From NCBI GenBank assembly GCA_030374765.1, contig JARGXX010000124.1, positions 1 to 54,859 on the forward strand: a stretch of 54,859 bases of DNA, in the 5' to 3' direction. How positions within the stretch are numbered: the first letter of the stretch is position 1; each line of letters opens with the position of its first letter. A program made the position numbers and the translations under genes. This document shows, piece after piece, positions 21,047 to 30,833 of the stretch. The notes beneath the pieces were generated by a model that was not told the origin of the DNA, did no database searches, and saw only the letters and a program-made list of their open reading frames with translations. This DNA comes from Agarophyton chilense (lineage: Eukaryota > Rhodophyta > Florideophyceae > Gracilariales > Gracilariaceae).

Positions 21047-21060
21047 GGTTATGGGCCCAG
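21047..21060 (+). other. Primer-binding site of copy B
   Basis: GGTTATGGGCCCAG directly after the 5' LTR, complementary to the initiator tRNA-Met anticodon arm. Confidence 0.85.
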
Positions 21061-21089
21061 AGCGTCGACTCTTCGCAGACGTCACGCTC

Positions 21090-21193
21090 TACTAACATTT
21101 ATTTGGATTCAAGAAGATTCCCTACTGCGACAGGTGCGCGATCTACGACTAACGCTCATCTGGATTCAAGAAGTTATTTTGTTTTGCGACAGG
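21090..21193 (+). repeat. Two-unit tandem repeat in the family-1 leader
   Basis: Units of about 57 bases, each with a (T/G)ACTAAC motif (21090-21096, 21147-21153), TGGATTCAAGAAG (21104-21116, 21161-21173) and TGCGACAGG (21126-21134, 21185-21193). Present in all family-1 leaders. The ACTAAC-to-AAG layout resembles a branch point followed by a 3' splice site, but splicing is unproven. Confidence 0.6.
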
Positions 21194-21435
21194 CGTGTAC
21201 CCTGCGGACTTCCTCCTTGGTGGCGAAAACATATCGCGTTTGTTAGTACCCCCTTGGCACGAGACCGGGAAGTCTGCCAAATCCTGCTCTCCGTCCGTAG
21301 AGTACGGAGGTCGATGAATTGGGCTTGGAAGTGTAGGAGCAACCGTACTACACCGCACGACCGCGCTACTTTCCCGCAAGAGGCTAGCTTGGGTCAACTG
21401 GGGGAAGTGTATCTTGACGACACCCCTCCTTGGGA

Positions 21436-21619
21436 CGCCTCGCAGGGACTAAAAGCGCCGGACTCTGAAGTGCGCAGAGTTCGGTAGGTAATCAAAGCGT
21501 ACCTCACCTGGAGAGAGTAACCAGGGTCCAGGGGATCATCCTTTAGGGTAGCGGAGGTAGTTTCTCCCGCCAGTGCGCCCGCCTACCTCGAGCAAGTCTC
21601 GGTAGGTTCAATCAAGAAG
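21436..21619 (+). promoter_or_regulatory. Structured 5' leader RNA block (family 1)
   Basis: Noncoding block upstream of gag. By-eye stems: CCGGACTCTG with CAGAGTTCGG (21458-21484); AGGTA with TACCT; CCTGG (21507-21511) with CCAGG (21521-21525); GCGGAG (21551-21556) with CTCCCGC (21564-21570); CCTACC (21582-21587) with GGTAGG (21601-21606). Unpaired anchors TTTAGGG (21542), CAGTGCGCCCG (21571) and TTCAATC (21607) recur in family 2 in the same order, with identical spacing between the first two. Candidate packaging, dimerisation or translation signal. Confidence 0.6.
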
Positions 21620-21959
21620 TTTCAACCCGAAGTCGAGAAGTTTGTCTGTTCCGGGTACGCCTTCTGCCACTGCCCGTGAGTATACTCCAAGCGTGGGAGC
21701 ACCCGAGCTCCGCTTGTGATCGCGTACGAGACGCGTCTCGGTGAGCGTTGCAGGCTACGTCAAAAGTCTCCGCTGTCGTCCTCGCTGTCGAACGTTTGAG
21801 TTGGGATACTCCGTTCGGGCAAGCTCGGCCACGAATTCATCACTGCTCGTGGCCCTTTTCTTAAACTTCCCAAGGCATTGAGTCCCTCACTCTGGTTCCC
21901 TCTACTAATTAATTTCGTTTGGTTCCGTTCTATCTGCTTCGTGGATAACAGACTGAAAT

Positions 21960-24900
21960 ATGTCGGACACGGAAATGGAATCCGAAAGTACTACCGGGAT
22001 GAAAATCCCTCGTTTTCATGGAAGGCGTGGTGATGATTATGCCCTATGGCGCCATCGCCTTCGTGCTGCATGCCGTGTTAAAGGTGTGTGGAACGTTGTG
22101 GAATCCGATTCTGGATATTCAGCAACTACTGAAGCAACATCGGATACCGCTATTGATAGCGCTCGAGTTGTCGCCAAGCGCGAGAAGGCATGTGGAATCA
22201 TAATATGCGCCTTGGGTGATGCGCCACTTCGTGTGGTCATGGATGTCGACGACGACCCGGCGCGCATGCTCGCATTACTTGATGCACGGTATGCGTCCAA
22301 TCGTACTGTATCCAGAATTGCTGTGCAGACTCAACTATTCCGTATGGGATACAATGGTCAGAATATGTCAGGCTATGTGGACCAGTACACGGCGTTATTT
22401 GCTCAGTTAGAGCGCATGGGAAAGGATGCGGCAGTACCCGAGTCGCACAAAGCTCCCATGTTACTTGCTTCTATTGATCCCAATTGCACACTGGAGTCTA
22501 CTGCTGCAGCTCTTCGAACCAAGGATATCGCTGAGCTTACATGGGACTACGTGGCCACGACCCTCATAGATGAATACAACGCGAAACAGGTGTCTGCAAG
22601 GCCGTCTGGACGTAGTTCACGTCGCAAGAAGAAGGGCAGGAAAAAATCTGGTCGACATTCTGAATCGACTAATCGTACCCGCAGTAGTGCAAACAACGAA
22701 GATGAGGAGTCTGATGGTCACTCCGACATTGAGTCTACTGCTCGTGCACTTGCTGCCGCCTTGAGATCGTCATCATTTGATCGTTCTGGATCGAGCAATG
22801 GACATCATTGCGACTTCTGTGATCGCGATGGACACACACAAGATCGTTGCTTTATGAATCCGGACAACCCGGACAACCACTTGCCGCAGAGTATCCTCGA
22901 TAAACTGTCGCCACAACCCAAGCGAATGGGTGGCAGTAGTGGTAGAAGCGCCTCGAGCAAGTCTTCTGGAAAGTCTGGAAAAATCGAAATTGCTGGTGCA
23001 ACTGTGGAAAGGACCACTATAGTTCCGCCGAATGACCTGAGTACCTACGCAGACAGCGGTGCGACAGTACATTGCTTCCATTCTGTTTGTGCGTTCGTGC
23101 CCGGTTCACTTGAACCTTGCGACGAAAGAACAGTGATGCTTGCCGATAACACATCTGTTACATCTAAACAACGCGGAGAGGTGATCATTCCTTTGGACAA
23201 TGCGAACATACGTCTGAGTGATGCCCTACTGACCCCTGCTCTGGGATACAACTTGGTTTCAACCGGGTGTTTGGCCGACAAAGGTATTGAGTCGCTCTTC
23301 GGTCGTCACAGTGTACGTTTGACGCTAGAGTCAAATGGTTTTGAGGTGGGCATTGGTGATCGTGACAAGGTATCTCGCATGTACACACTGCCTCAACCTT
23401 TAGGGCATGCTGGTGTGGAACTCGCGCTTTCGACTAATTCTACGGAGACTCAACTGTGGCACCGACGATTGGCTCACATCAACCAACGTGATCTGCAACA
23501 TGTACACAAGTACGCAGATGGAGTGCCGCACTTGTGTGACATGGAGGAGGTATGCCGAGCATGTCGACTTGGCAAGGCTCATAAGCTTCCGTTCCCAGGT
23601 CACTTTGAACATGCATCCGCGGTTGGTGACATTGTGCACTCGGATATTGTAGGTCCTCTGGAAAAGTCTTTTCCGGAAAAGTTTCAATATGCATGTACAT
23701 TCCTCGATGATCACTCACGGTATGTGTTCCTAGGTCTGGTGATCCATCGCAGTGCTCTTAGTGATGTGTTTGTGGGTATTGCGGCAAAGTTTAAGCAGCT
23801 TGGAGGAGTGCATATCAAAAGTTTGCACTCGGACGGTGCAGAAGAATATATTGCCCTGCAAGAGAACTTGGCAGCAGAACATGGCCTCACTTCTTTCTCT
23901 GCTCCATACACCCCCGAACACAACGCTATAGCTGAGCGCATCAATCGTACCATGGTGGAAGCTGCTCGATCGTTGCTGATCCAAGCCGATCTACCAGAAT
24001 GTTTGTGGCCATATGCGCTGAAACATGTTATCTTTGTGCGTAATCGAGTGCAACATTCTACTGTTAACAACAGTCCCTACTTTCTGGTAACTGGAAATAA
24101 ACCTTTGTTGAAGCACGTGCGTGTGTTTGGATGCACTGCATTCGTGCTAAGGACTCCGCGTGGACCCAAGTTCGAGTCTCGTGCACTTGAGGGAGTGTAC
24201 TTGGAGACTCTTGAGCATGGTGTGTACAAGGTACTCGTCGTTGATAATGATGGTACTCCGCGTATTATTGAGTCACGACATGTTACTTTTGATGAATCCA
24301 AGTTCCCTGGCGCATCATCTCTTGCCAACTACATGGATGATGAAAGTGCGTCAGATGCTGACTATAGCTCTGATATGGGATTATGTGATAGCATTGATGA
24401 CGAATCGGATACCTTCTCCGTGGATAATGTTGAGGAGGAGGTGGTTCATGACGGATCCTCGCACCTGATTCCAACACTCAGGCAGTCGGAGTCAGACTCC
24501 GGCAGCAATGAAGACGATGCACAGGATTCCGAAAGTGATGACGAAAGTGCTGCTGATGACCTTGATACATCTGCCAACGCTGATACGGAACCACGCTACC
24601 CGCGGCGCACGCGCCGTCAACCTCTGAGGTGGTTCATGGCAGGGTCTGCTCACTGTACATCGCAAGTCAAAGTCACTACTAGTGATGAGCCCTCACTCAA
24701 GGAGGCAATGTCCGCCAGTGCGGAGGAGCGTACCATGTGGCAAGCAGCCGTCGATGAAGAGTTTTCATCATTGGAGTCGAAGCAAACTTGGAAACCTGAT
24801 GACTCTCCTGCTTCACAACCACTACCAACTCACGTCATACTGAAGGTAAAGCGCAATGCTGATGGGTCAGTTGAACGTTTTAAGGCTCGTGTTGTAGCCG

Positions 24901-26261
24901 GTGGAAACCACCAAACATATGGTCAGGACTACATGGAGACTTATGCACCAGTTGTTTCGTTCTCTTTGGTTCGCATATTCTTGTATCTGACGTTATGCTT
25001 GCGCATGTATGTGGTACAGGTGGATGTGAAGACTGCGTTTCTCAATGGCGAACTTGAGGAAGATGTGTGGATCATGTCACCTCGAGGTATACCTGGCGTG
25101 ACTTCACGATGCTTCAAATTGCTCAAGGCTATCTATGGACTGAAGCAAGCGCACTTGGCATGGCACAACAAACTATGCGAGGATATGAAAAGCATATGTT
25201 TTGAAGAGTTACCGAGTGCACCTTGCGTGTTTCGCCGCCAAAACGAGAGCAATGAGGATGCGTTCGTGCTAGTTTATGTGGATGACTTGCTAATATTCAC
25301 AACTTCTGCCATGGAACGTGATGCGATTTTGGAGGAGCTTAAGTCGTTTTACGAGCTGCGTGTGGCGGACGAAGTGAACTTGTACCTCGGCGTTGAATTC
25401 AAATGGACTTTAGATTCAGATGGTCGACCTGTGTCGCTGTATCTTGGTCAGTCACTGTACACGGAAAGCGTGTTGCGCCGTTTCGGGTTTCAGCGATCCA
25501 AGCCGGCATGCACCCCTATGGTAGAATCTTTTTTTACCGGGTGGACATCTGAGAAAGACAAATCCATCCAGGATACTCAGCTGTACCAGCAGATCATTGG
25601 ATCGCTTTTGTATTTGGCACTGAGAACTCGGTTGGATATATTAGCACCCGTCCTAATCTTGGCTCGTTTTCAGAAATCGCCCACGGCCTACTGTCACAAG
25701 GCGGCAAAGCGGGTTCTTCGTTACCTTCGCGGTACAACTGAACATGGTGTGCACTATCACTCTGGCATGGTGAAACTGGAGGCGTACGTTGACTCTGACT
25801 ACGCTGCGGACACGCGTGATCGCAAGTCAATGTCTGGTTTCTTAGTGAAGCTTGGCAAAGCGACATGTATGTGGGGCGCAAGAAAACAGGCTTCGGTGGC
25901 GTTGTCTACCGGCGAGGCCGAGTATTATGCTTTGACGCTTGCGTGTCAGGAGGTCATTTGGTTGAAGCGTGTGCTTAAGGAGATTGGATGGAAAGTGCAA
26001 GGTGCTGTGCCCATTCGTTCGGACAACCAGTGCGCCATTGACTGGGCAACTGGTGAACGCTGTCCGTCGGGTCGCGCTAAGCACATTGACGTTAAGTTGC
26101 ACTTCGTTCGGGAACTAGTCAAGGATTGTCACATCAATGTGACGTACGTTCCAAGTGAAGACAATGATGCGGACTTCTTAACTAAACCACTTGGCCCAGG
26201 TCTTCACAACAATAACGCGGACCGTGTTGGACTTGGCCGACCAGTCGAGGAGGAGTGTTGA
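21960..26261 (+). CDS. Copia Gag-Pol polyprotein, family 1 copy B (1433 aa)
   Basis: Full-length, uninterrupted polyprotein, nearly identical to copy A and with the same domain order (Gag, CCHC, DSG protease, HHCC/DDE integrase, YVDD reverse transcriptase, RNase H). Copy-specific residues include Thr401 and Asn493. Leu637 and Val564 agree with the majority of copies, unlike copy A. The ATG at 21960 follows a 913-base leader. The stop TGA at 26259-26261 lies in the 3' LTR. All catalytic motifs are intact, so this copy is potentially active. Confidence 0.97.
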   Translation: MSDTEMESESTTGMKIPRFHGRRGDDYALWRHRLRAACRVKGVWNVVESDSGYSATTEATSDTAIDSARVVAKREKACGIIICALGDAPLRVVMDVDDDPARMLALLDARYASNRTVSRIAVQTQLFRMGYNGQNMSGYVDQYTALFAQLERMGKDAAVPESHKAPMLLASIDPNCTLESTAAALRTKDIAELTWDYVATTLIDEYNAKQVSARPSGRSSRRKKKGRKKSGRHSESTNRTRSSANNEDEESDGHSDIESTARALAAALRSSSFDRSGSSNGHHCDFCDRDGHTQDRCFMNPDNPDNHLPQSILDKLSPQPKRMGGSSGRSASSKSSGKSGKIEIAGATVERTTIVPPNDLSTYADSGATVHCFHSVCAFVPGSLEPCDERTVMLADNTSVTSKQRGEVIIPLDNANIRLSDALLTPALGYNLVSTGCLADKGIESLFGRHSVRLTLESNGFEVGIGDRDKVSRMYTLPQPLGHAGVELALSTNSTETQLWHRRLAHINQRDLQHVHKYADGVPHLCDMEEVCRACRLGKAHKLPFPGHFEHASAVGDIVHSDIVGPLEKSFPEKFQYACTFLDDHSRYVFLGLVIHRSALSDVFVGIAAKFKQLGGVHIKSLHSDGAEEYIALQENLAAEHGLTSFSAPYTPEHNAIAERINRTMVEAARSLLIQADLPECLWPYALKHVIFVRNRVQHSTVNNSPYFLVTGNKPLLKHVRVFGCTAFVLRTPRGPKFESRALEGVYLETLEHGVYKVLVVDNDGTPRIIESRHVTFDESKFPGASSLANYMDDESASDADYSSDMGLCDSIDDESDTFSVDNVEEEVVHDGSSHLIPTLRQSESDSGSNEDDAQDSESDDESAADDLDTSANADTEPRYPRRTRRQPLRWFMAGSAHCTSQVKVTTSDEPSLKEAMSASAEERTMWQAAVDEEFSSLESKQTWKPDDSPASQPLPTHVILKVKRNADGSVERFKARVVAGGNHQTYGQDYMETYAPVVSFSLVRIFLYLTLCLRMYVVQVDVKTAFLNGELEEDVWIMSPRGIPGVTSRCFKLLKAIYGLKQAHLAWHNKLCEDMKSICFEELPSAPCVFRRQNESNEDAFVLVYVDDLLIFTTSAMERDAILEELKSFYELRVADEVNLYLGVEFKWTLDSDGRPVSLYLGQSLYTESVLRRFGFQRSKPACTPMVESFFTGWTSEKDKSIQDTQLYQQIIGSLLYLALRTRLDILAPVLILARFQKSPTAYCHKAAKRVLRYLRGTTEHGVHYHSGMVKLEAYVDSDYAADTRDRKSMSGFLVKLGKATCMWGARKQASVALSTGEAEYYALTLACQEVIWLKRVLKEIGWKVQGAVPIRSDNQCAIDWATGERCPSGRAKHIDVKLHFVRELVKDCHINVTYVPSEDNDADFLTKPLGPGLHNNNADRVGLGRPVEEEC
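26247..26255 (+). other. Polypurine tract inside the coding sequence
   Basis: GAGGAGGAG directly before the 3' LTR, also encoding the three Glu codons before the last Cys. The same arrangement occurs in copies A, D and Z. Confidence 0.7.
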
Positions 26262-26929
26262 GGTTTGGTCGACTGTGCCCCCAAGCCCTTTGGAGTGTTG
26301 GAAATAGTGGAAAACAAAAAGTGGATTTAAGCATGGGCACTTTTGGGCACCCTCCGCGGAAAAACGCATATGCGCCTCATCTCAATCTCAACGTGAAACG
26401 GCCATCTGATTGGCTACTGCAAATGCCCTCATGCAACGTGGTATGGACAAGTGGTCTGGTTCTAATGGGGCGTGTTGGGGCTTCGGCCCAAGTGGAGCGA
26501 TTTGATTGGACGAGAGCGCTGAATGAGCACGGGCTATGCAGTTGGAGAGAATGTGCGAATGTGGGCTGGATACGGGGTTTGGCCGTAACAGCCGAATCTG
26601 GGCTGCGCGGGGTGGTTGGCACTGGCGCACCACTTTGGATGATTTTTTTGAGTTTTTATTTGATATGCTTCATGTTTGAAATTGTTTTGGCGCGCAACTC
26701 CTCGTCGCACAGTGGCAAGGTGTGAGACGTGGGTGACCCGCCGACGGTCAGCACCGGCGGCGGAACTGCGTGCGAGGTAGATATAGTTTTCAATGACGGT
26801 CGCCAACGATCGAAGTAAATTGTGAAGGCTGACTACCTTCCTTTGTTTCTCTTCTTTTATTTTTCTCTTCTTCTCGTCTTTTCCCCCTCTTCTTCCTTTT
26901 CCTTTACCTAACCTGCGCTCACGTTGTGA
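26256..26929 (+). repeat. 3' LTR of copy B
   Basis: 674-bp partner of 20373-21046, followed by the CTCAT duplication. Confidence 0.95.
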
Positions 26930-26934
26930 CTCAT

Positions 26935-29900
26935 GACCGATAGCCATTTGTCATGCCACAACCGTGGCGCTTGCTTGAGTCCATAAGGTTCACGGCACAA
27001 CTTGAGAACTTCGTTTGTTCGGCAGACATCTACCCCCTCTGGTGGTGTTATGAACACATCGTCATCAATTGCCTCATGTAAAAACGCCGTAGTGATATCC
27101 ATTTGATGTATGGCATATCCCTTCTGGACAGCAACTGCCAAAGACAAACGAATAGACGAGAAGTCCACCACAGGGGCGAACGTTTGGTCCACATCACCTT
27201 GCAAGTAACCTCGAACGACAAGTCTGGCTTTATGACCGATCACTTCACCAGCCTCATTGAGTTTCCAAACAAAAACAAACCTTGTTGACAGAAGTTTCAT
27301 TTCCTTCTGAGCAGCGACAACTTTCCATGTACCATGCTTCCTTAGTGATCTTAACTCATAATGAATAGCTTCTTTCCATTCCAAGGCATCTGGAATTGAC
27401 ATAGCCTCCTGCACTGTAGAAAGGTTTTTAATATGGTTCATATCCTCCAATTTCCAGGCGGTGTTCGCAGAGCCTGGACTGTAAAAAGATGGTTGTCTTC
27501 TTGCACGCCTGGGATACCTCGCTTCAGCACATTCATCCGAGTCATCTTTCTCACCATCGGCATGTTCTGTTTCCACCTGTGACTGAGATTGTGTCTGTGG
27601 ATAATGTGTCAGCTGATCTGCATCTTCTGGTGATAACTGCAAATCTTCTCCTCCATTATTAGTCTGCGTTCCTTCTTCAGGCTGCTCCTGCTCCTGCACC
27701 ACAGATTCTCCTTGATTAGATGCTTCAACAGGACTTGTCCTCTCAGAAATGTTGCGAACCATAGGTGTGTCATTTTCAAGGAACTGTACATTTTCTTCAT
27801 CAGCTTCCTCTTTCCATCCACGAGCCGGACACTTGTCTTCTACAATTAGCACGTCTCGTGCAATGAGAGACGTTCGTCGAGAAGGAATCCAGAGCTTGTA
27901 CTGCTTGTTATCCATACAGTTTAGCACAATACCTATTTCAGATTTAGAATCAAGTATCTTTCGTAGGTCTTTGGGTATATGATGCCATTCTAAGCATCCA
28001 AATACTCTGAAGTGAGCAACTGAGGGCTTCGAACCAGTCATTAACTCATATGTAGTCCGGCTCTTATCTCTTGGGCAGTGGAACATGTTCTGAATTTTAG
28101 CAGCGTACACAACAGCTTCGGCCCAAATCCTTGGTAGAAAAGAATATTCCAACATAGCACGAGCAGATTCCATAATGGTACGGTTTGCTCTTTCTGCAAC
28201 ACCGTTGAGATTGGGAGCATATGAAGGTGTCATTGTATGTTCAATACCTTTCTCTTTGAGATAGCCAGCTAGGGCTATAAATTCTCCTCCATTGTCCGAG
28301 TGCACTCTCTTAACTGAGCAATCGAACATGCGCTCCGACCAAGCATGGTACCAGATGAAATTGCTACGAACTTCGCTCTTGCGAGTGATTGGAATCACTG
28401 TAATGTGACCGGAATAGTCATCAACAAAGATAACAAAGTACCGTGCTCCAGAGTGAGAAGGAACAGACATAGGACCACAGACGTCTGAGTGCACCACTGA
28501 GCACTTCTTGGTGGCTCGAAATTTGTTTTGGCGTAAAGATTGCTTGGTCTGCTTACCCTTCACACAATCAGAACAATGACCGCCTGAATTTCGATCTAAT
28601 CGAAGGTTTAATCCAGTTACTGCATTCGTTCGGAGCAATCTTCTGATCCTTTCAGGATGAGAATGACCCAACCTTGCGTGCCATAGATCCATGTCTGCCT
28701 TGGAAGCATCGGAGTAAGAACTAGATCGAGCAACATGTGCGTGCCCAATTATAATAGGATTGCAACTTATAGTAAACACACCATTGTGCTTTCTCCCTTG
28801 AAATTGAAGAAGACCATAAAATAACCCAACACACTTCACAGAGTTGAAGTTAGTTTCGTATCCATCATTGCATAACATAGCACAAGAGACGAGGTTCGAT
28901 TTCAGATCTGGTACGTATAACACATTTCTCAGGGTGATTTGTCTTGTGTAAAAATCTCCAACCTCTCCCATTTCTGTCTCCAACCGCAAAGTTCCACGGT
29001 GAGTTGCAAAAATCATCTTGCCATTTCCCAAAAGAATAGCCTTACGTCCAATGGTTTCAATGTCTTGGAGCCACTCTTTGCATTTTATCATATGGTCCGA
29101 AGCACTGGAATCCAAGAGAAATCCATTCCAGCTCTTGCCCATAAAACTAGTCGCAGTTGTAGCAGCAATCTCGTACTCTTCGTTGGTAGACAGATTGAAT
29201 TCATCATCTTGTGCTGCAGAAGAGTAGCACTGTTCATATGAATGCCTCACTCTGAAGCACTCAAGAGAATTCGCATGATCTGGTTCCTGCCGAGGTGGTT
29301 TACCGAGAGCCGTGTCTTTCTCTACAGTACTTTCGTCATTTGCAAATGCATAAAACAGCTGAGCAGTCTGTGCTATCCCGGCACCTTCAGTTGTAAAGTG
29401 CATTTCATCTGAAGAATCATACATCCTCTTCTTTTTCTTCAAAGGACAGTTCTTTGCGATGTGACCGATCTTATGGCATTCAAAGCATCTGCGTTTTTCA
29501 ACAAAACGCCTAGTTTTCGGCTCCCCATACTGTCGTCTATGGCGAAAACAACCACTGCTGGCAGTTAAGGCTTGACTCTGATCTTGGCCTTTGACGTCAG
29601 AAGAGTTTCCAGTTCGAGACACACCCTCTTCATACTCTTGCAGCAATCTTGCTGTCGCAGTCTCCCAGCCGAGTGACTCTTGCACAGTCTGCAGTGAGAC
29701 CACGATGTGACCATAAGGGGAATGGTTTTTATCACCAAACGAAGCCAACAGCATTGCGACTTGGAGGTTTTCGGAGATAGCGCTATTCATCGCCGCTAAG
29801 CGATTAAATATGTCTTCATAGCCATCAATGTAATAGGCCATTGACTGTCCTTTGTAGCTCATCCGAGATAGTTTAGATTGAAGCTGAACTCTCGTCGTGG

Positions 29901-30195
29901 TGTTTGAGACAGCATATCCATCTCTCAGACGGCTCCACATCCGGTTTGGGTTGTGGTTCTCCGCCAGACAGAGCCTCAGTGGCCTATCACCAAGTCCTTG
30001 AATAAGTATCGCCCTTGCAGTAGCTACCGCTTTGGCAGTTTCCTCGTCAAGTTCCACATCATCATCAAAAACATCAGCTGTAACAACATACAGTACCTCC
30101 TTTGCTTGCAGTGCTGCTTCCATCCGAGCAGCCCATAGATGAAAATCTTCTCCTGGCTTTCCCAAGAGTTTGTGCACTTTCTTACTGTCCTCCAT
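26935..30195 (-). pseudogene. Element F Gag-Pol, N-terminal part
   Basis: ATG at 30195, only about 70 bases after the primer site. Gag about 1-200; CCHC knuckle C237-C250 (CFECHKIGHIAKNC); protease motif at 362-364 reads DSS instead of DSG/DTG (codon AGT at 29104-29106); HHCC and integrase core with HSDVCGP, HSDNGGEF and GVAERANR; reverse transcriptase start through YGLKQAPRLWHDKW. Cut at 26934 by copy B; the remainder is at 19350-20372 in phase. Protein clearly distinct from families 1 and 2. Confidence 0.92.
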
Positions 30196-30264
30196 TCTGG
30201 AAAGAAATGATGTGAAAGGTTGCCTCTGGGGATGCGAGGGACGTTCTTACGAGGATGCGTTAGG

Positions 30265-30278
30265 CTGGGCCCATAACG
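30265..30278 (-). other. Primer-binding site of element F
   Basis: Sense strand reads CGTTATGGGCCCAG directly after the 5' LTR: the same initiator-tRNA anticodon-arm complement as the other families, with the first G changed to C. Confidence 0.75.
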
Positions 30279-30644
30279 AGTTAATAACCGATTTTTTTTT
30301 TCTGAAGGCACTTGGTGAGACACACCGATAGTTTACTTTCTTGTCTCTATATATACTAATTCCTGATTCACGTAAAACATGCATAAAAGCGTAAATCCAG
30401 TTCCCATAGACCTATTATATAGCAGGAGGTCTGCTGATCTTCATACTGCTAAGGATGACCTCATAATTCAAGTTGTCATCTTCATACAGTGTCACTCTGT
30501 CTGACAATTCAAAGATTGAATTGTTACCTTGTTACCGACACGAAATGGCAGAAAAGCGGATCATCAAAATTACACGCATTTGCACTGCCTTCATATCATC
30601 TCATACATGGTCATTTAGCGATGGCGAAGCACCAAATACCAATT
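30279..30644 (-). repeat. 5' LTR of element F
   Basis: 366-bp partner of 18963-19325, with substitutions scattered along its length. Followed by CATAC at 30645-30649. Confidence 0.87.
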
Positions 30645-30649
30645 CATAC

Positions 30650-30833
30650 CACGTTGCATGAGGGCATTTGCAGTAGGCAGTCAGATGGCCGATTCACGTT
30701 GAGATTGAGATGAGGCGCATATGCGTTTTCCCTGGAGGGTGCCTAAAAGTGCCCATGCTTAAATCCACTTTTCGTTTTCCACTATTTCCATCACTCCACA
30801 GGGCGAGGGGGTACAGTCGCCCAAACCTCAACA
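30650..30833 (-). repeat. 3' LTR of old copy E, right part
   Basis: Completes the LTR begun at 18469-18962. Starts CACGTTGCATGAGGGC and ends CCTCAACA like other family-1 LTRs, with several substitutions. Confidence 0.87.

Larger units (their letters stand above)
20373..26929 (+). mobile_element. Complete Copia LTR retrotransposon, family 1, copy B
   Basis: 6557 bp, the same total length as copy A. 674-bp LTRs at 20373-21046 and 26256-26929, 5209-bp internal region, perfect duplication CTCAT at 20368-20372 and 26930-26934. Inserted in antisense orientation in the reverse transcriptase gene of element F. LTR differences are very few, for example G/C at the CCTTGAC/CCTTCAC site. Confidence 0.96.
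18963..30644 (-). mobile_element. Copia element F, split by copy B
   Basis: Third Copia family. LTRs at 18963-19325 and 30279-30644 with target duplication CATAC (18958-18962, 30645-30649) inside the LTR of copy E. Removing copy B and one copy of its CTCAT duplication leaves a 5120-bp element with an intact reading frame at the junction. The two LTRs are roughly 95% identical by eye, so F is older than the family-1 copies. Inactivating signs: a nonsense codon in RNase H and a changed protease motif. Confidence 0.9.

Noticed and set aside
21134..21487. 103-117-aa frame in the family-1 leader as a possible accessory protein
   Set aside because: Starts and stops vary between copies (copy B loses the stop), family 2 shows RNA-like not protein-like conservation here, and no domain is visible.
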